Origin: Hydractinia symbiolongicarpus
Lineage: Eukaryota > Cnidaria > Hydrozoa > Anthoathecata > Hydractiniidae
NCBI RefSeq assembly: GCF_029227915.1
Contig: NC_079875.1
Location: forward strand, 4,216,001-4,280,000
DNA: 64,000 bases
Reading direction: 5' to 3'
Below the pieces are notes generated by a model. That model worked only from the letters and a program-made list of their open reading frames with translations, ran no database searches and was not told the DNA's origin. Below are positions 23,103 through 34,037 of the stretch, piece after piece; position 1 is the stretch's first letter; every line of letters starts with the position of its first letter. Made by a program: the position numbers and the translations under genes.

Positions 23103-24684
23103 TCATGCATACATTTTGCATTTAGCTGCAAATCCGACTAAACAAGCTTGGCATTTGTTTGTCTCTTTCAAAAAAAAAACCAATGACTCTAATGTTGATG
23201 GAGGACTTATGTGAATAATATTAGATATATTTGGAGCATCAACACCCATACCTAGAGCAGTTGTAGCAAATACTACTCTAATTCGTGAATCTGACTTCTT
23301 TAACTCCTTCAATATATCCTCTTTCATTTGTGTAGTACAAGAAGCATAAAACTGTGCAAACAATCTTGCTCTAGGACAAATATTGTCACCAACATAATGA
23401 TTTCTTATAACATTTTCAAATAATTTGTACCCATACCCACAATATCTTAAATGCATGTAAATTATTGTCATGGGATAGTGTTCTCTTTGCACGTTTAATT
23501 TTTCAGCCAACGGTTTGAGAATAACTTCAAATCCTTTCAAACCCAAGTTAGAGTTTGGGCGTCTTTGTATGTTTAAATACACATTTTTTCGATTTGGCGA
23601 TACAGCAATGACTTTATACATAATAAGGGTGAGCGATTTAATCAAATATTCTACAGTGTCTGGTGTAGCAGTAGCGGTTAGAGCCAATGTAACAGCATCT
23701 GGGAAAAGTGCCTTTAACGTAGACAACTCGCTAAAATTTTTCGGAAATCCTCACCCCTATAAATCAAATAAAGCACATTAAAAGTTTATATTTTTTGAAG
23801 ATACACATTATATATAATATATGTTATTATGTAGCAATATACAAAGTTTTAAATTTATGAATTTACTTGAACGGCATAGTTTTATTTATAATATATAGTA
23901 TGTATGTATGTAGTTTTAAGTAGAGAGAGAAAAAATATTTTGTTTATAATAATTAAAAATACACACTGGAAGCTTGAGTTCACCATTGACAAAGTCAGGG
24001 TAGGCGAATTGATTCGTGAAGTGGAGACAACATCCAAAATAAAGTTTTACATTGTCGCATAACAAACATTTTAAAATTCGTTTCTGGCATAAAAGTGTTC
24101 GCCAGCCCTGTCTTTTTTTTAAAAAAAACACAAAAAAAATGATTCACTGGAGTGTTTTTACTTACCACATGCTTAGCTACACAATGTGCTTCATCTATAA
24201 CACAACTGACAACATTTTCTTGGTAAACAGAACTTTTTAGCAATTCTCGTCCTCTGACACTAAGCAGAGATTCTGGGTGAGCAAATACTAGTTTTAATTC
24301 GCCATTGTTAATTGAAATTGGTATTTCAGGCTCACCATTCTCATCACACGAAAACAATTTTTCAGGCACAACTGTTAGCTCCAAATGAAGCACCCCAGCA
24401 CCAGTACCTCTCACTTCTAAAACTTTCAACTGGTCCTCTATGATAGAATTAAGAGGGCACACCACCAATACTATATTTTGGACACTCTTTCTTGGCAAAA
24501 AGTCTGCCAACAAATGAAACAACAAGGATTTCCCAAATCCAGTAGGTAAAACACCAATAACATCATATCCATTTAAAAGATGCTCAAAACATTTAACTTG
24601 CTGTGGCTTTAAGATAATATTATTTATGTTATTAATTAAAAAAGTTTGTTGCAATCTACAAAATAATTGCAATATCTTGTCCAT
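23103..24684 (-). pseudogene. RecQ-like superfamily-2 helicase carried by the transposon
   Basis: The first exon (24684-24166) has the Q-motif-like LKPQQVKCFEHLL, Walker A GVLPTGFGKSLLFH and Walker B/motif II VIDEAHCVAKH, ending at donor GTAAGT. A downstream exon (about 23758-23103) has motif III ALTATATPDTVEYL, motif V-like VVFATTALGMGVDAPNI and a degenerate end where the arginine-finger motif (QxxGRAGRD) should be. A one-base shift near 23735 breaks the frame after EDFR. ATP-driven 3'-5' unwinding is known for RecQ. Here the helicase is likely dead, but its placement between the TIRs indicates that the parent transposon carried it. Confidence 0.8.
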
Positions 24685-25109
24685 TTTGAAAAACGGAACC
24701 CTTTTAACACTTTAACTCGCCGTTCACTTTTTGAAATAATTTTAAGTTCTTAGTTTTACCCCATATATGGATGTCACATATCCATATAAAGAACTGTCGA
24801 CATTTAGCAAAAGTGCTGACGCTGCAGTCTACACCCAAGATTTCTGGGTGTAGAAAGCGGCCGGGTCCAGGGCCTTCTTCTTCGCGCCATCCCCGATATC
24901 AAAAAAGCGAAAAGAGGTCCTGGGGACGAGGTTGACCTTAATCTAAAGGGATCATTAAAACACTACAGAAAAAAGTATTATTTAATGAGCAAGAAAAAAA
25001 ACGGTGTTCAAATGTGTTACTAAAACGAAGCACGAAAGAAATTGAGGAATAGGAAAAATTTAGGGGTCCATCAATCCAATGCAATTTGTTGGGTGATGCA
25101 GGTATTAAC

Positions 25110-25228
25110 CAACCTCGTTCCCAGGGCAATTTTTCGCTTTTTTGATATCCGAGACGGCGCGAAGAAATCATTTCTTCTCGCCGTCCGAGATTGTCAGAAA
25201 GAGAAAAATGGGCCTGGGGACGAGGTTG
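25110..25228. mobile_element. 119-bp MITE of the CAACCTCGT family
   Basis: The ends CAACCTCGTTCCCAGG and the complement of CAACCTCGTCCCCAGG match the termini of the 21194-24934 transposon. A perfect 10-bp duplication AGGTATTAAC flanks it (25100-25109 and 25229-25238). The interior shares TTTTTTGATATC and a GCGCGAAGAA-type palindrome with the large element. It is a non-autonomous derivative mobilised by the same transposase type. Confidence 0.8.
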
Positions 25229-25313
25229 AGGTATTAACGCATTTTCATTTGATTATTATTATTTTTAAAGAATATATTTTTTGATAACTCAATAATCGGC
25301 ATGAGCAAATATA

Positions 25314-26139
25314 CAGAAGAGTCTCCATAACTCGAACGGCCAGGGGGAAAAGGAAACCGTTCGAGTTAAGGAGACGTTCGAGTAGTAGAGGTTTTCAAGT
25401 TTTTTCAAAATTTTTCCCTTATTTGCCTACCAGATGAACAAAAACAGTATATTAAGTACCTAGTCTTACTTATTGGGGGTTCTGGGTTGGTGAAATACAA
25501 AAACAGAGCGTTTTAGTTGCTTTTTGCTCAAATTTTTTGAAAAAAATCAGTTATAATTGATTGTTTACAAGTATCATCATAATCTCGTTTGATGTTTTTA
25601 TTTAAGTCCTTTAGGGAAGCCAACATTTCTTCCCCAAATTTCGAGAAAACGCTTTGAAGCAGTTCCTTTTTCAAGCTCTTTGAGGGTACTGTAATTTATT
25701 TTACAGGACTTGTTATCGGCTCTACTTCTTTTTGACCCTGCCACAGACGCCATTGTCAGATTGCTATGAAATTCTGTTTTTGAAAATTGGTTGAGAAAGC
25801 GTTGTCGTTCGAAACACAGACAAAACATTAAATCATGCATTCGAACAATATAAGGCCCACAACACACGTAAACATTAAAATATGAAAATGATAAAGAGTT
25901 AATGATCAGGAAAACTTATCAATTTTTTTCAAAATGCCACAAAATTCGAGTTATGGAGTCAAAAACCTTCAAGGGACAAAATAATCTGTTCGACTTAAGG
26001 GAACATTCGAGTTATGGAGGTTCGAGTAGTAGAGGTTTTTTTATAAGAGTTTATTAGGAAACTTTTACGGTGCCAACGATTTCGTTCGAGTTAAGGAGAC
26101 GTTCGAGTAATAGAGGTTCGAGTTATGGAGACTCTACTG
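25314..26139. mobile_element. pogo/Tigger-like element, 826 bp, TA flanked
   Basis: The inverted ends are CAGAAGAGTCTCCATAACTC and the complement of CAGTAGAGTCTCCATAACTC, flanked by TA (25312-25313 and 26140-26141). Subterminal GTTCGAGTTA/GTTCGAGTA motifs are repeated many times near both ends, as in transposase-binding arrays. It contains a - strand fragment of a CENP-B-type N-terminal domain (25753-25598), which supports the pogo/Tigger assignment. Most of the transposase is deleted. Confidence 0.8.
25598..25753 (-). pseudogene. pogo-type transposase N-terminal fragment
   Basis: From ATG at 25753: MASVAGSKRSRADNKSCK, then YSTLKELEKGTASKRF and VGFPKGLK. This matches the basic leader and first helix-turn-helix of CENP-B/pogo transposases (the KELEKG core). 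The frame ends where the second HTH should begin, so it encodes no catalytic domain. Confidence 0.65.
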
Positions 26140-26141
26140 TA

Positions 26142-27540
26142 ATGTTACGTACATCCCGCTAAAAAGTACACACCGTGTAGGTTATATCTATGACTTGATT
26201 CCAGTTCGTGACACCAAAATCATTCAGTTTTAGTGCTCATTTGACGGCAATTGTTGCATTTATACTACGACGAAGCGTCAAGGTTAATTCTTAGTTCTGC
26301 TTTTTTCCCATCTCTATCACTGTCATATGTCACCCACGATAAATCAGATAAATCCCCGCTACGTTTAGGTGCAAACTGGAAACGAAGTACAACATTAGAA
26401 CATTCAGATTCATCCGAGGATTACATAACTGTTGCAGTACTTAAAGCTTACACTCAAAAACAAGTTTGTTTCATATGAAAGACCTTGGAAAGTTGTCTGG
26501 GAATGAATTTTATTTTTTTGAAAAAGTTTGATCGGTTGTCAAGATTTCAGACTAAGAGGTACCGCTGATTACGTTAAATTATGACATCATCTCCCTGATT
26601 CTGAAAGACAATTGCTGTTACCAATGATAATTTTAATGATTAAATATTAACATTCATTTCAATATGCTCAAAAAAACCTAAATGGCTAAAAACATATATA
26701 AGTGATCATATCTTGGTAAAACCTTTAAATATTACACTGAATTATCTATCTATCATAAATATTTTTATATTTTTTATTTTATGCTTCGAAACATATCAAG
26801 AAGATTCTAGACACGCAGATTATCACCGTAGGACAACCTAGATCCTAAGACTTGTTGTCTCTTTTTGCATATTGAACGGCTATCAATCAATAAGCACAGT
26901 GCCAATAAGAGGCAAAAAGTCCTGGGAACCAGATTGCGATAGAAGGTATCCTATAATCCTTTGGCCTCTGTGACGTCAATTACGCAGCCATTATGAATTT
27001 CAAAGTTCGAGAAGAAGCGTGAGCCTTATAAAGTCGCATAGAGGCAGCAAAAAATTTGAAAGTTTATTCACAATTATTTGCTGTACTAAACTTTTCTGTA
27101 AAAAACAAATGTTATTTTCTTAAATACTTATATGAATAGAACTTAATTAGGTGGCATCATTAAAATGTCGGAGGCAATCTTTAATTTCAATATTGGGCGC
27201 TCCGTAACAACAGCTCAGGGGCCGAGAGACTCTGAGGACAAGGATGAGACGTTGATCATAACAATACCGTAAATGACCGATCAAGCGCTCAGGGCACATT
27301 TCCGTTACACTTTCGGTAACCATTAAAGAGGAGGTTGATCGAAAGTTATAATTGCGAGGTTTATCTTGTTTTGTCAATGGAATGACACTCTGACATATAT
27401 GACATGGTAAGAGACATATTTTCGGTTGCATAAGTCTCTTTGACTAATATTTTTAAGAAATCATATAAGAAGAAGAAAAATTTAATTGTGCTGTAATTGT
27501 CACAACGAGGCTGCAATTGTGCAAATACTCTCATAATTTT
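26142..27540. other. Intergenic, no assignable gene
   Basis: Contains open frames at 26251-26478 (+) and 27147-27431 (-) with mixed composition but no motif, partner exon or good splice context that I recognise. They could be exon fragments of unknown genes, and I do not call them. Confidence 0.4.
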
Positions 27541-27715
27541 TTAAGACCCTGAGACGAGGATCAGTTACGCTTTTTACGACCCTGGGGACAAGGATGAATT
27601 AAGTTTTTCAAGGCCCTGGGAACAAGAATCAGTTACGTTTTTTACGACCCTGGGGACAAGGATTAATTAAGTTTTTAAAAGCCCTGGGAACAAGGATCAG
27701 TTACGTTTTTTACAC
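27541..27715 (+). repeat. Tandem repeats of a transposon-end-like motif
   Basis: CCCTGGGGACAAGGAT or CCCTGGGAACAAGGATCAGT occurs about five times at roughly 36-bp spacing, in a higher-order unit of about 70 bp with TACGTTTTTTACGACC between. The motif resembles the CCTGGGGACGAGG termini of the CAACCTCGT family, so the array may be amplified transposon-end sequence. Confidence 0.65.
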
Positions 27716-27956
27716 AATGTTGCAGGTCATAGCAGCATACTACGAGCGTGACAAACTCGGAAATCAACATTTTACTGGGGGTGCGAGGATGGGGATCTGT
27801 GTATTATTGCTATTTTCAAAAATGTCTCAACACTTTTGGCAACGATTGTAGACTTGATGGATAATTCATGCTAATTATCCGAGCAAGAACGAAAGAAGCC
27901 TGTTTAAAAAATAACATGCACTGCTTGTCGTTTGCGTAATAGGTGTAGTTTAAAGA

Positions 27957-28043
27957 CAACCTTGTTCCCAGCGCCTGTTGTTTTCTTTTTTATCTCCGGA
28001 CGGTTTGTTAGAAAAGATACAAGCTGCCATGAGGAAGAGGTTG
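27957..28043. mobile_element. 87-bp decayed MITE of the CAACCTCGT family
   Basis: It starts CAACCTTGTTCCCAG and ends GAGGAAGAGGTTG. It is flanked by GTTTAAAGA (27948-27956) and GTTTAAAGG (28044-28052), a near-perfect 9-bp duplication. The inner sequence contains TTTTTTATCTCCGGACGG, related to the other members. Confidence 0.65.
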
Positions 28044-28353
28044 GTTTAAAGGGATTTTTGCATTGAACATGATATTTTTGTATCTTAATGAGGATAAAAA
28101 GTTGTTTATCAAGTCTTTTGAAATTTTTTTAACATCTTTTTTTTGTTCTTCAGATATTCAGCTTCAAAGATTTCCATCAGACCTTATGACATCATCATTG
28201 ATGATGTAATAAAGTAGTAACCATAAATTAATATTTTAAATATCTTGCAAACTCCCAAAATATTGAAACTTTTTAGCAGTGTGTTGTGGGCTTATGCTCT
28301 TGATGATATCTTGACATGTGTGAAGTTTTGTAGCTTAAAAGTGATCTTTAATT

Positions 28354-29155
28354 GAATTTCCGCGCCCGAAGGCGTAGGAAATTCTTTAAATCCGTCGTTT
28401 TTTTCTTTCGGAGCATTTTTTGAGAAAAAATCGACCCTGGGATTTCACGTTGCTCCGTCACAGATGTAAACTTCGTACCCAAGCTCCTTAACTACTGGGA
28501 AGTCTCGTATTGACGTTTCAGGCCAAAATTGGTATTTGTTTTCAACAAAATTTGGCACAGTTAACAAAAAAAGTATGCTCAACATAATGGTGACATAATA
28601 ATTTTGATTTTTGTCACCTAAATGTCATTTTAGGCCAAAATTGGTCCAAAAATTAAAACCACTTCATTTTCGGCTAAATCTGGCACAGTTAACAAATAAA
28701 GTATGCTGAAAATGATGATGGTACAAAAGTTTGATTTTTTGTCACCTGAATGTCATTTTAGGCCAAAATTTATCTAAAAATTAAAACTGCTTTATTTTCG
28801 ACAAAAATTAACACAGTTAATAAAAAAGTATGCTGAAAATGATGGTCACATCAAAATTTTGATTTTTTGTCAACTAATGCCGTTTAAGACCATAAACGTT
28901 TCAATCGCAAGACTTTCAATCATGAATGATAGGCTGTATTTTTTGTTAGCAATTTCTTTTAAAATGTGAGTTTAATGACACGTTTCGTTTTGTTTGCGTT
29001 TGTTGTAAGATATAATGTTACTGGTGTGCTTTATCTTCAGAGATTCATGCACCAAACCCCTTCGAATGTTTGGCACAATAGCACAACGAATTAGCAGGTT
29101 TTCATCAAATATTTAGGTAGCGCGCGGAAATTCTTAGAGCCCCCAGGGCTTCTTG
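28354..29155. repeat. Inverted copy of the 7299 repeat (3-unit array)
   Basis: The reverse complement matches 7299-8421 from end to end, including the palindromic GAATTTCCGCGCCCGAAGGC end at 28354 and the GGGCTTCTTG end at 29146-29155. Only three of the roughly 129-bp internal units are present (GTATGCT at about 28573, 28701 and 28828) against five in the other copy. There is no coding capacity. Confidence 0.75.
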
Positions 29156-32100
29156 TTTAATGAGAAATGGAACGTCAGCATTTTTATAAAAGTACTTATG
29201 ACACCATAACTTCTCCGTTTTTTAGTATTTAAATCTTGAATAACTTAAGAAGGAAAAAAGATTATTAAAAAATTACAAAGGACTTGATTGATAACTTTTT
29301 ATCTTCCAAAACAAAGATATATATCATTTTCAATGCAGGAATCCCTTTAAAAACGTTGTATGTGAAATTGTGTTGATAACATGTTTTTTTTTCGTCGAAT
29401 ACACCTTTCCCGAATTTTACAAATTATAATAATTATGACGTCATTCAAAATTTTATAATGGTTCTATGCTCTTCAAGTAAGTATATTTAGATAGTTTTTA
29501 GAGCAATATAATATTCTGGTTGGATTTTATTTAAATTTAAAGGAAATAATTATTTTTAAACCAAGCCAATTCTTAGAAAGCTCGGCTATATGAAGGGTTT
29601 GACCGTAACTTTCAATTTGCATTTGGGGCACTTAAGAAATAGAAGTGATTACGAGATTAGGTAATTTGTTCTACTTTTTGCTAAGGAATCAGGGATAAGA
29701 ATCATTTTTAGTATCGATCTCTTTAATTGAGTTTGACATAATTAGGAAATTCGGGAAAGGTCTATTAAATGAAGCCTAAATTTTATCAGCTAAATTAAGT
29801 AAATTCCCCAAAGTATCGTCTGACAGAAAGAGGAACGTTTGACGTTTCGTTTTGAGAAGAGAAATGATTGTATTGAAACTTCTGACGTTTTTACCACTCC
29901 GTTATGACAGCTTTGGGGTAAAGACACTCTGTAGACAAGGATGATCATTTGTATTGGTATACGATAGGTAAAAATAGATGATACTAAACAAAGCGAACCA
30001 AGACGGACCTCACAAGTATAGTCATGTTATTTGACTGAAGCGTGGGAACAAAGAAATTAGAGTAATAAAAAAGATCTTTGCACATAGTATATGTTTTATT
30101 TTGTGTCACCTCAAATTTTTTTGTACTAATTAAGAATAAAGAGCGAAAATTCTTTCTGTTCGATGTTGCCACATGGCAAAAAAAAAAGACAAAAATTTTA
30201 AGAATATTTAGGGCGTTAAAGAATTTAGCCTAGTTAACTAAGCTTTTTTCGAGGATATTTCTAACAAAAGCTTAACCTCAAAATGTCAGAGCAAATCCTA
30301 AAATTCAAATCCAACTTATAGCAAACCCCGAATTACAATCATTGGATCAACACAAAGTTGACTAGGTCACGTCTTACCCTCTTAAGGAATTAAAGAATTG
30401 ATTATATTTGTTTAGGTCAGTGAGGCTATTCGCACTTTAAATTTTCCGATATTAACCACATGAGCAAAGAACAATAAAATTACCAATCAAAAAACGCGAT
30501 CACTATTCTCACTGCAGAAAAATCGTTTAAGAACCCAGTAAATAAATTTATTTCTGATTTTTTAACGCGCTCCGTCTGGAACACCTGGATCGTCGACATT
30601 ATTCGCTTGGCATTTTTCGTCAAATTTACACTTGTCACGCGACTTATCTGACTAACCCTGGATTCGCGCCTGCACCTTACTTAGCAAAGTCGATTTCCTG
30701 ATGGTAAAAAAAATTATACTGGGTCTCCTGGCTATAAGGAATTAATGAAAAAAAAAAAGAATTAAGTTTCGAACAATTTTCGTAGGGTTTAATTTTAATT
30801 TTTCATAAGTTATGAATTTGAGTACAAGTTTGTTTTTTTAAGATCGTAGGGCCCTGTGTCACCGTCATATTCAGATAAAAGTTGTTTTTTAATTTCTTTA
30901 AGTAGAAAAATCTCCATCGTAGCGGTATAAGTGTAACTAATGGTAATAATCTAGTGTTTCAAGTCTAGTGGTAGCAGTGTGGTGGTACCAGTCTATCTTG
31001 ATGCGGCGGTGTAGAAGTTGTTGAGCGCTGTGACACGATAAAAGGTACAGAATCTGTTATTTTTTCACTGTTGTATTACCCTTTTTAGTATCAGTTTGAT
31101 TTCCAATATTAACTATACAACTAGCGTTACTAAGGTTTATTCTTTGCCAACTTTAGTGATCTATTTTTCACTACGTTATTATCATCAACCCAGTTTTTCT
31201 GTTGTTGTTTGGGTTTTTATCCAGCCAGATTGTGAAAAAATACATTGATGACGCAGAGATATACGTTGAAGGTTAATTAATATCTTATGTTGGTTAAGTT
31301 TTATTTGTATGCACTGTTTACAAACTTTAGCTCATTTTTTACGTTTATGAAATGTTTTTTAAGTTTGTTGGTTTGTTTTCACCTTTCCTTGCAAAATGAA
31401 TTATTAAAAACACATTTTGCGGACACATTTTGTGCACAAATTCAGTCAAACATTAAAAACTAGCCATGGTTGCGCTTTCTGAACAAAATGCATGAACAGA
31501 AACCATGTGATATGATAACGGGGAGACCTAGCATAATTTTCCTTACCAATGAAAAATTGGAAGGTACGGTGGGAAAAACTACGCTGAGCGGCAAACGAAT
31601 TTTCTTCGGTCCGGTTACTTCCATTGTTCTTTGCTCACATGATCATTATGGAAAAATACTTTCTTCTTTAATATTTTGAACTAGAATGTTCTCTACAGGT
31701 GACCACGGTAGCGTAGTGTTCTTTTAGGTTCAATACAATTTGTGCAACGGATTGTATTGTTGAATGGCAAGGAAATGATGTTGTTATATGTATTCTTTTT
31801 TTGAAGTAAAAATTAATTTTTGAAACATTATTGTGGGTTAAATTCCCACCTTTCTCCCGTACTTTATATTGATATGGAGCGATATGGATCTCATGCCGGC
31901 ATGAAGGTTTTATGCGATCTTTTTCTTTTTATCTTCGGGGTAAAAAATTTAAACTGAACTTTCACAATACTATTTATACTTCGACATAGCAACTTTCGGC
32001 ATGACACACCGACGTAAAAATATAATCATATATTCATGAGATGTTAGTTTGGAGACGAGCATCTTGTAGCAAAAAATATTTTAAGCAAAACAAACGAGTT

Positions 32101-32234
32101 TTCCCGCATTTGTTCCTGGAATATTTTATGGTATGCTCCATCTTCATTTTAAAGTGTTACCATGGAAATAAACATATTTTGGTTTGGTTTTGATAGAAAT
32201 GTTGCACTTACACAGATGTGGCGACGAAATAAAA
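29156..32234. other. Intergenic, no gene seen
   Basis: About 3 kb of AT-rich sequence. Open frames at 29984-30172 (-) and 31470-31679 (+) have no recognisable motif or splice partners. No transposon ends were identified. Confidence 0.45.
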
Positions 32235-32282
32235 TTTTCGGGCGATAGTAACAAAATTAAATTTGTTACCATCGCCTGAAAA
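32235..32282. other. Near-perfect 21-bp stem inverted repeat
   Basis: TTTTCGGGCGATAGTAACAA, a 6-nt AT loop region, and TTTGTTACCATCGCCTGAAA form a hairpin with very few mismatches. It may be a minimal palindromic element or an RNA hairpin. There is no T-run or gene context to call a terminator. Confidence 0.6.
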
Positions 32283-32558
32283 AGTTGTCTAGTATTCACG
32301 TGGGATAACTCAGAAGTGTCAATAGAGAAGTGTGATAATACAGAAGAGAGCTGTTTGAATTATAGAAGAGAAGTTCTTTTAAATTAGAAGAGAAGTAAGC
32401 CGTAGGCGCCATGGTGGTCGACGTGTAACAATAATGTAAGAAAACTCTACGAATTTCCTGTCTTTAAATCTACTATTTATTTATACCTGCCATTTTAAAT
32501 TCTTCATCAGATAGATAAAATCTTTAATAACGTCAAAGAGCACCACCTCCTTCAGTTA

Positions 32559-33042
32559 CCTTATCGGTTAAAATTTCTTCGGTCAAAATTTTCGTTGGTT
32601 ATAAAATTTCGCCGGTGAAAAGTGACGAAATACTTCTGAAATTTTGTCACTTCTAACCGACGAAAATTTTTAACCCCCTTTCAGAAGAAAACAGTTTGTT
32701 AGTTTTTCGACTTATATTTGACAAAACAAATACTTATCAATAATAATAAAGTGTTTTTTTCTTCATTTTCAACACATTTTTTCGCTTTCTTCGAGAGAAA
32801 ACTTACTTATTTATTTTGAAATTTTAGTTTTCTAACACCTCATTTTTATGGCTTCAAATATGACTTTAAAAGGGTCTGTCGACTTCAAACACGAATAAAA
32901 ACACGTAAAATAAAAAATTCAATTTTGGTGAAAAATTTCGTCAGTCAAAATTTTTCGTCGGTTATAAAATTTTGTCGGTCAAAACATTTTGTTGGTTATA
33001 AAATTTCGCCGGTTAAAAGTGACGAAATTTTAACCGATAAGG
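32559..33042. mobile_element. 484-bp MITE with CCTTATCGG ends, TA flanked
   Basis: The inverted ends CCTTATCGGTTAAAATTTC are flanked by TA (32557-32558 and 33043-33044). The subterminal parts are built from repeated motifs such as GTTATAAAATTTCGCCGG and AAAAGTGACGAAAT. The end sequence and TA target are shared with the larger HIRAN+DDE element at 34834-37372. It has no coding capacity. Confidence 0.75.
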
Positions 33043-33683
33043 TACTTCTGTTGATATATCAGAGGCTCAAATTTTTTATATAATTGTTAATGCCATTATA
33101 ATCGCACCTATGATCTTTTAACGTCGCACCCTCGCCCCAAGGGTTTTTTGTCTTTTTGATATATGAGAGATTATAAAACCTCTTTTTTTAAAGTTGGCTT
33201 ACAGACATGCGGCGAGTATTATAATATAACATTTCGTGTTTCCGTAGCACGACCTTTTTCTTGTAGACTCTGAAGAACAGAATTAATAATATAGAGGCTA
33301 TTCTGTAGCCCTAATCCACCAGTTCAGCCATCGTTCATATTCCGGTCCGCAGATTTACGCCCATCGTACAAATTTTTCGCATCAATACTTCGCGCATTTT
33401 TGTCCATCCGTCAACACGAAGTGACAAAATTACTCTGCTCTGGGTGCAACCATTTTGAACAGAATAGGGTTATTAAATTTATCTATTTTTCGCAGAAAAA
33501 TATAAATGAACAACAAAGTAATGTTAATTGCTCCTTAACAGTTAATATGTCTCATTTAATTATATTTGGTTGTACCATTATTTATTATAATTATAATAAC
33601 ATTATTGAAGATATTATTTCGGTTTGTCTGTTCAGTATTTATATTATTGTAGAAAGTTTATTATTTCTGGAACGTGATAGTAG

Positions 33684-33860
33684 TCTCTATTATAATAGCC
33701 GTATTCCGTCTGTCTGTCTCTGCGCGGACCCCCCGCTGAGTTAGAAAATGATGTTACGGAAACACGAATATCAAATGCGATATACTTTTATCCACTTTGT
33801 TGCGACGGGTAAATATAAAGGACGGGCGAACCCGTGGATTTTTCCACGGGCAACGACTAG
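33684..33860 (+). mobile_element. Helitron-like short element, copy B (177 bp)
   Basis: It starts TCTCTATTATAATAGCC and ends with a hairpin CCCGTGGATTTTTCCACGGG, then CAACGACTAG followed by T. A 5' TC, a 3' GC hairpin about 6 nt before CTAG, and a T after the end are the signatures of Helitrons. No Rep/helicase is encoded. It is directly followed by copy C with no spacer. Confidence 0.65.
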
Positions 33861-34037
33861 TCTCTTTAATAATAGCCGTATTCCGTCTGTCTGTCTCTGT
33901 GCAGACCCCCCGCTGAGTTAGAAAATGGTGTTACGGAAACACGAATATCAAATGCGATATATTTTTATCCATTTTGCCGCGACGAGTTAATATAAAGGAC
34001 GGGCGAACCCGTGGATATTTTCACGGGCTAACGACTA
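33861..34037 (+). mobile_element. Helitron-like short element, copy C (177 bp)
   Basis: A second copy of exactly the same length begins at the base after the CTAG of copy B (TCTCTTTAATAATAGCCG) and also ends ACGACTAG before T. The two copies are about 90% identical by eye. Head-to-tail tandem copies joined exactly at the termini are known for Helitrons. Confidence 0.65.

Larger units (their letters stand above)
21194..24934. mobile_element. TIR transposon with ZAD-like gene and RecQ-like helicase
   Basis: About 72-bp inverted repeats at 21194-21265 and 24863-24934 are almost identical and begin CAACCTCGTCCCCAGGACCT. They are flanked by a perfect 9-bp direct repeat ACCTTAATC (21185-21193 and 24935-24943), a target-site duplication. 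The element is 3741 bp. It carries a + strand gene (21939-22845) and a convergent - strand RecQ-like helicase gene (24684-23103). The + strand gene ends at a splice donor, and only about 250 bp separate it from the helicase end. Later transposase exons are therefore missing, and this is probably an internally deleted derivative. The 9-bp duplication recalls Mutator-like elements. Carriage of a superfamily-2 helicase has been described for Academ-type elements, but their duplications are shorter. I leave the superfamily open. Confidence 0.85.

Noticed and set aside
26251-26478. Open frame with LGANWKRSTTLEHSDSSEDY
   Set aside because: Composition is protein-like, but there are no splice partners, homology or neighbouring exons that I recognise.
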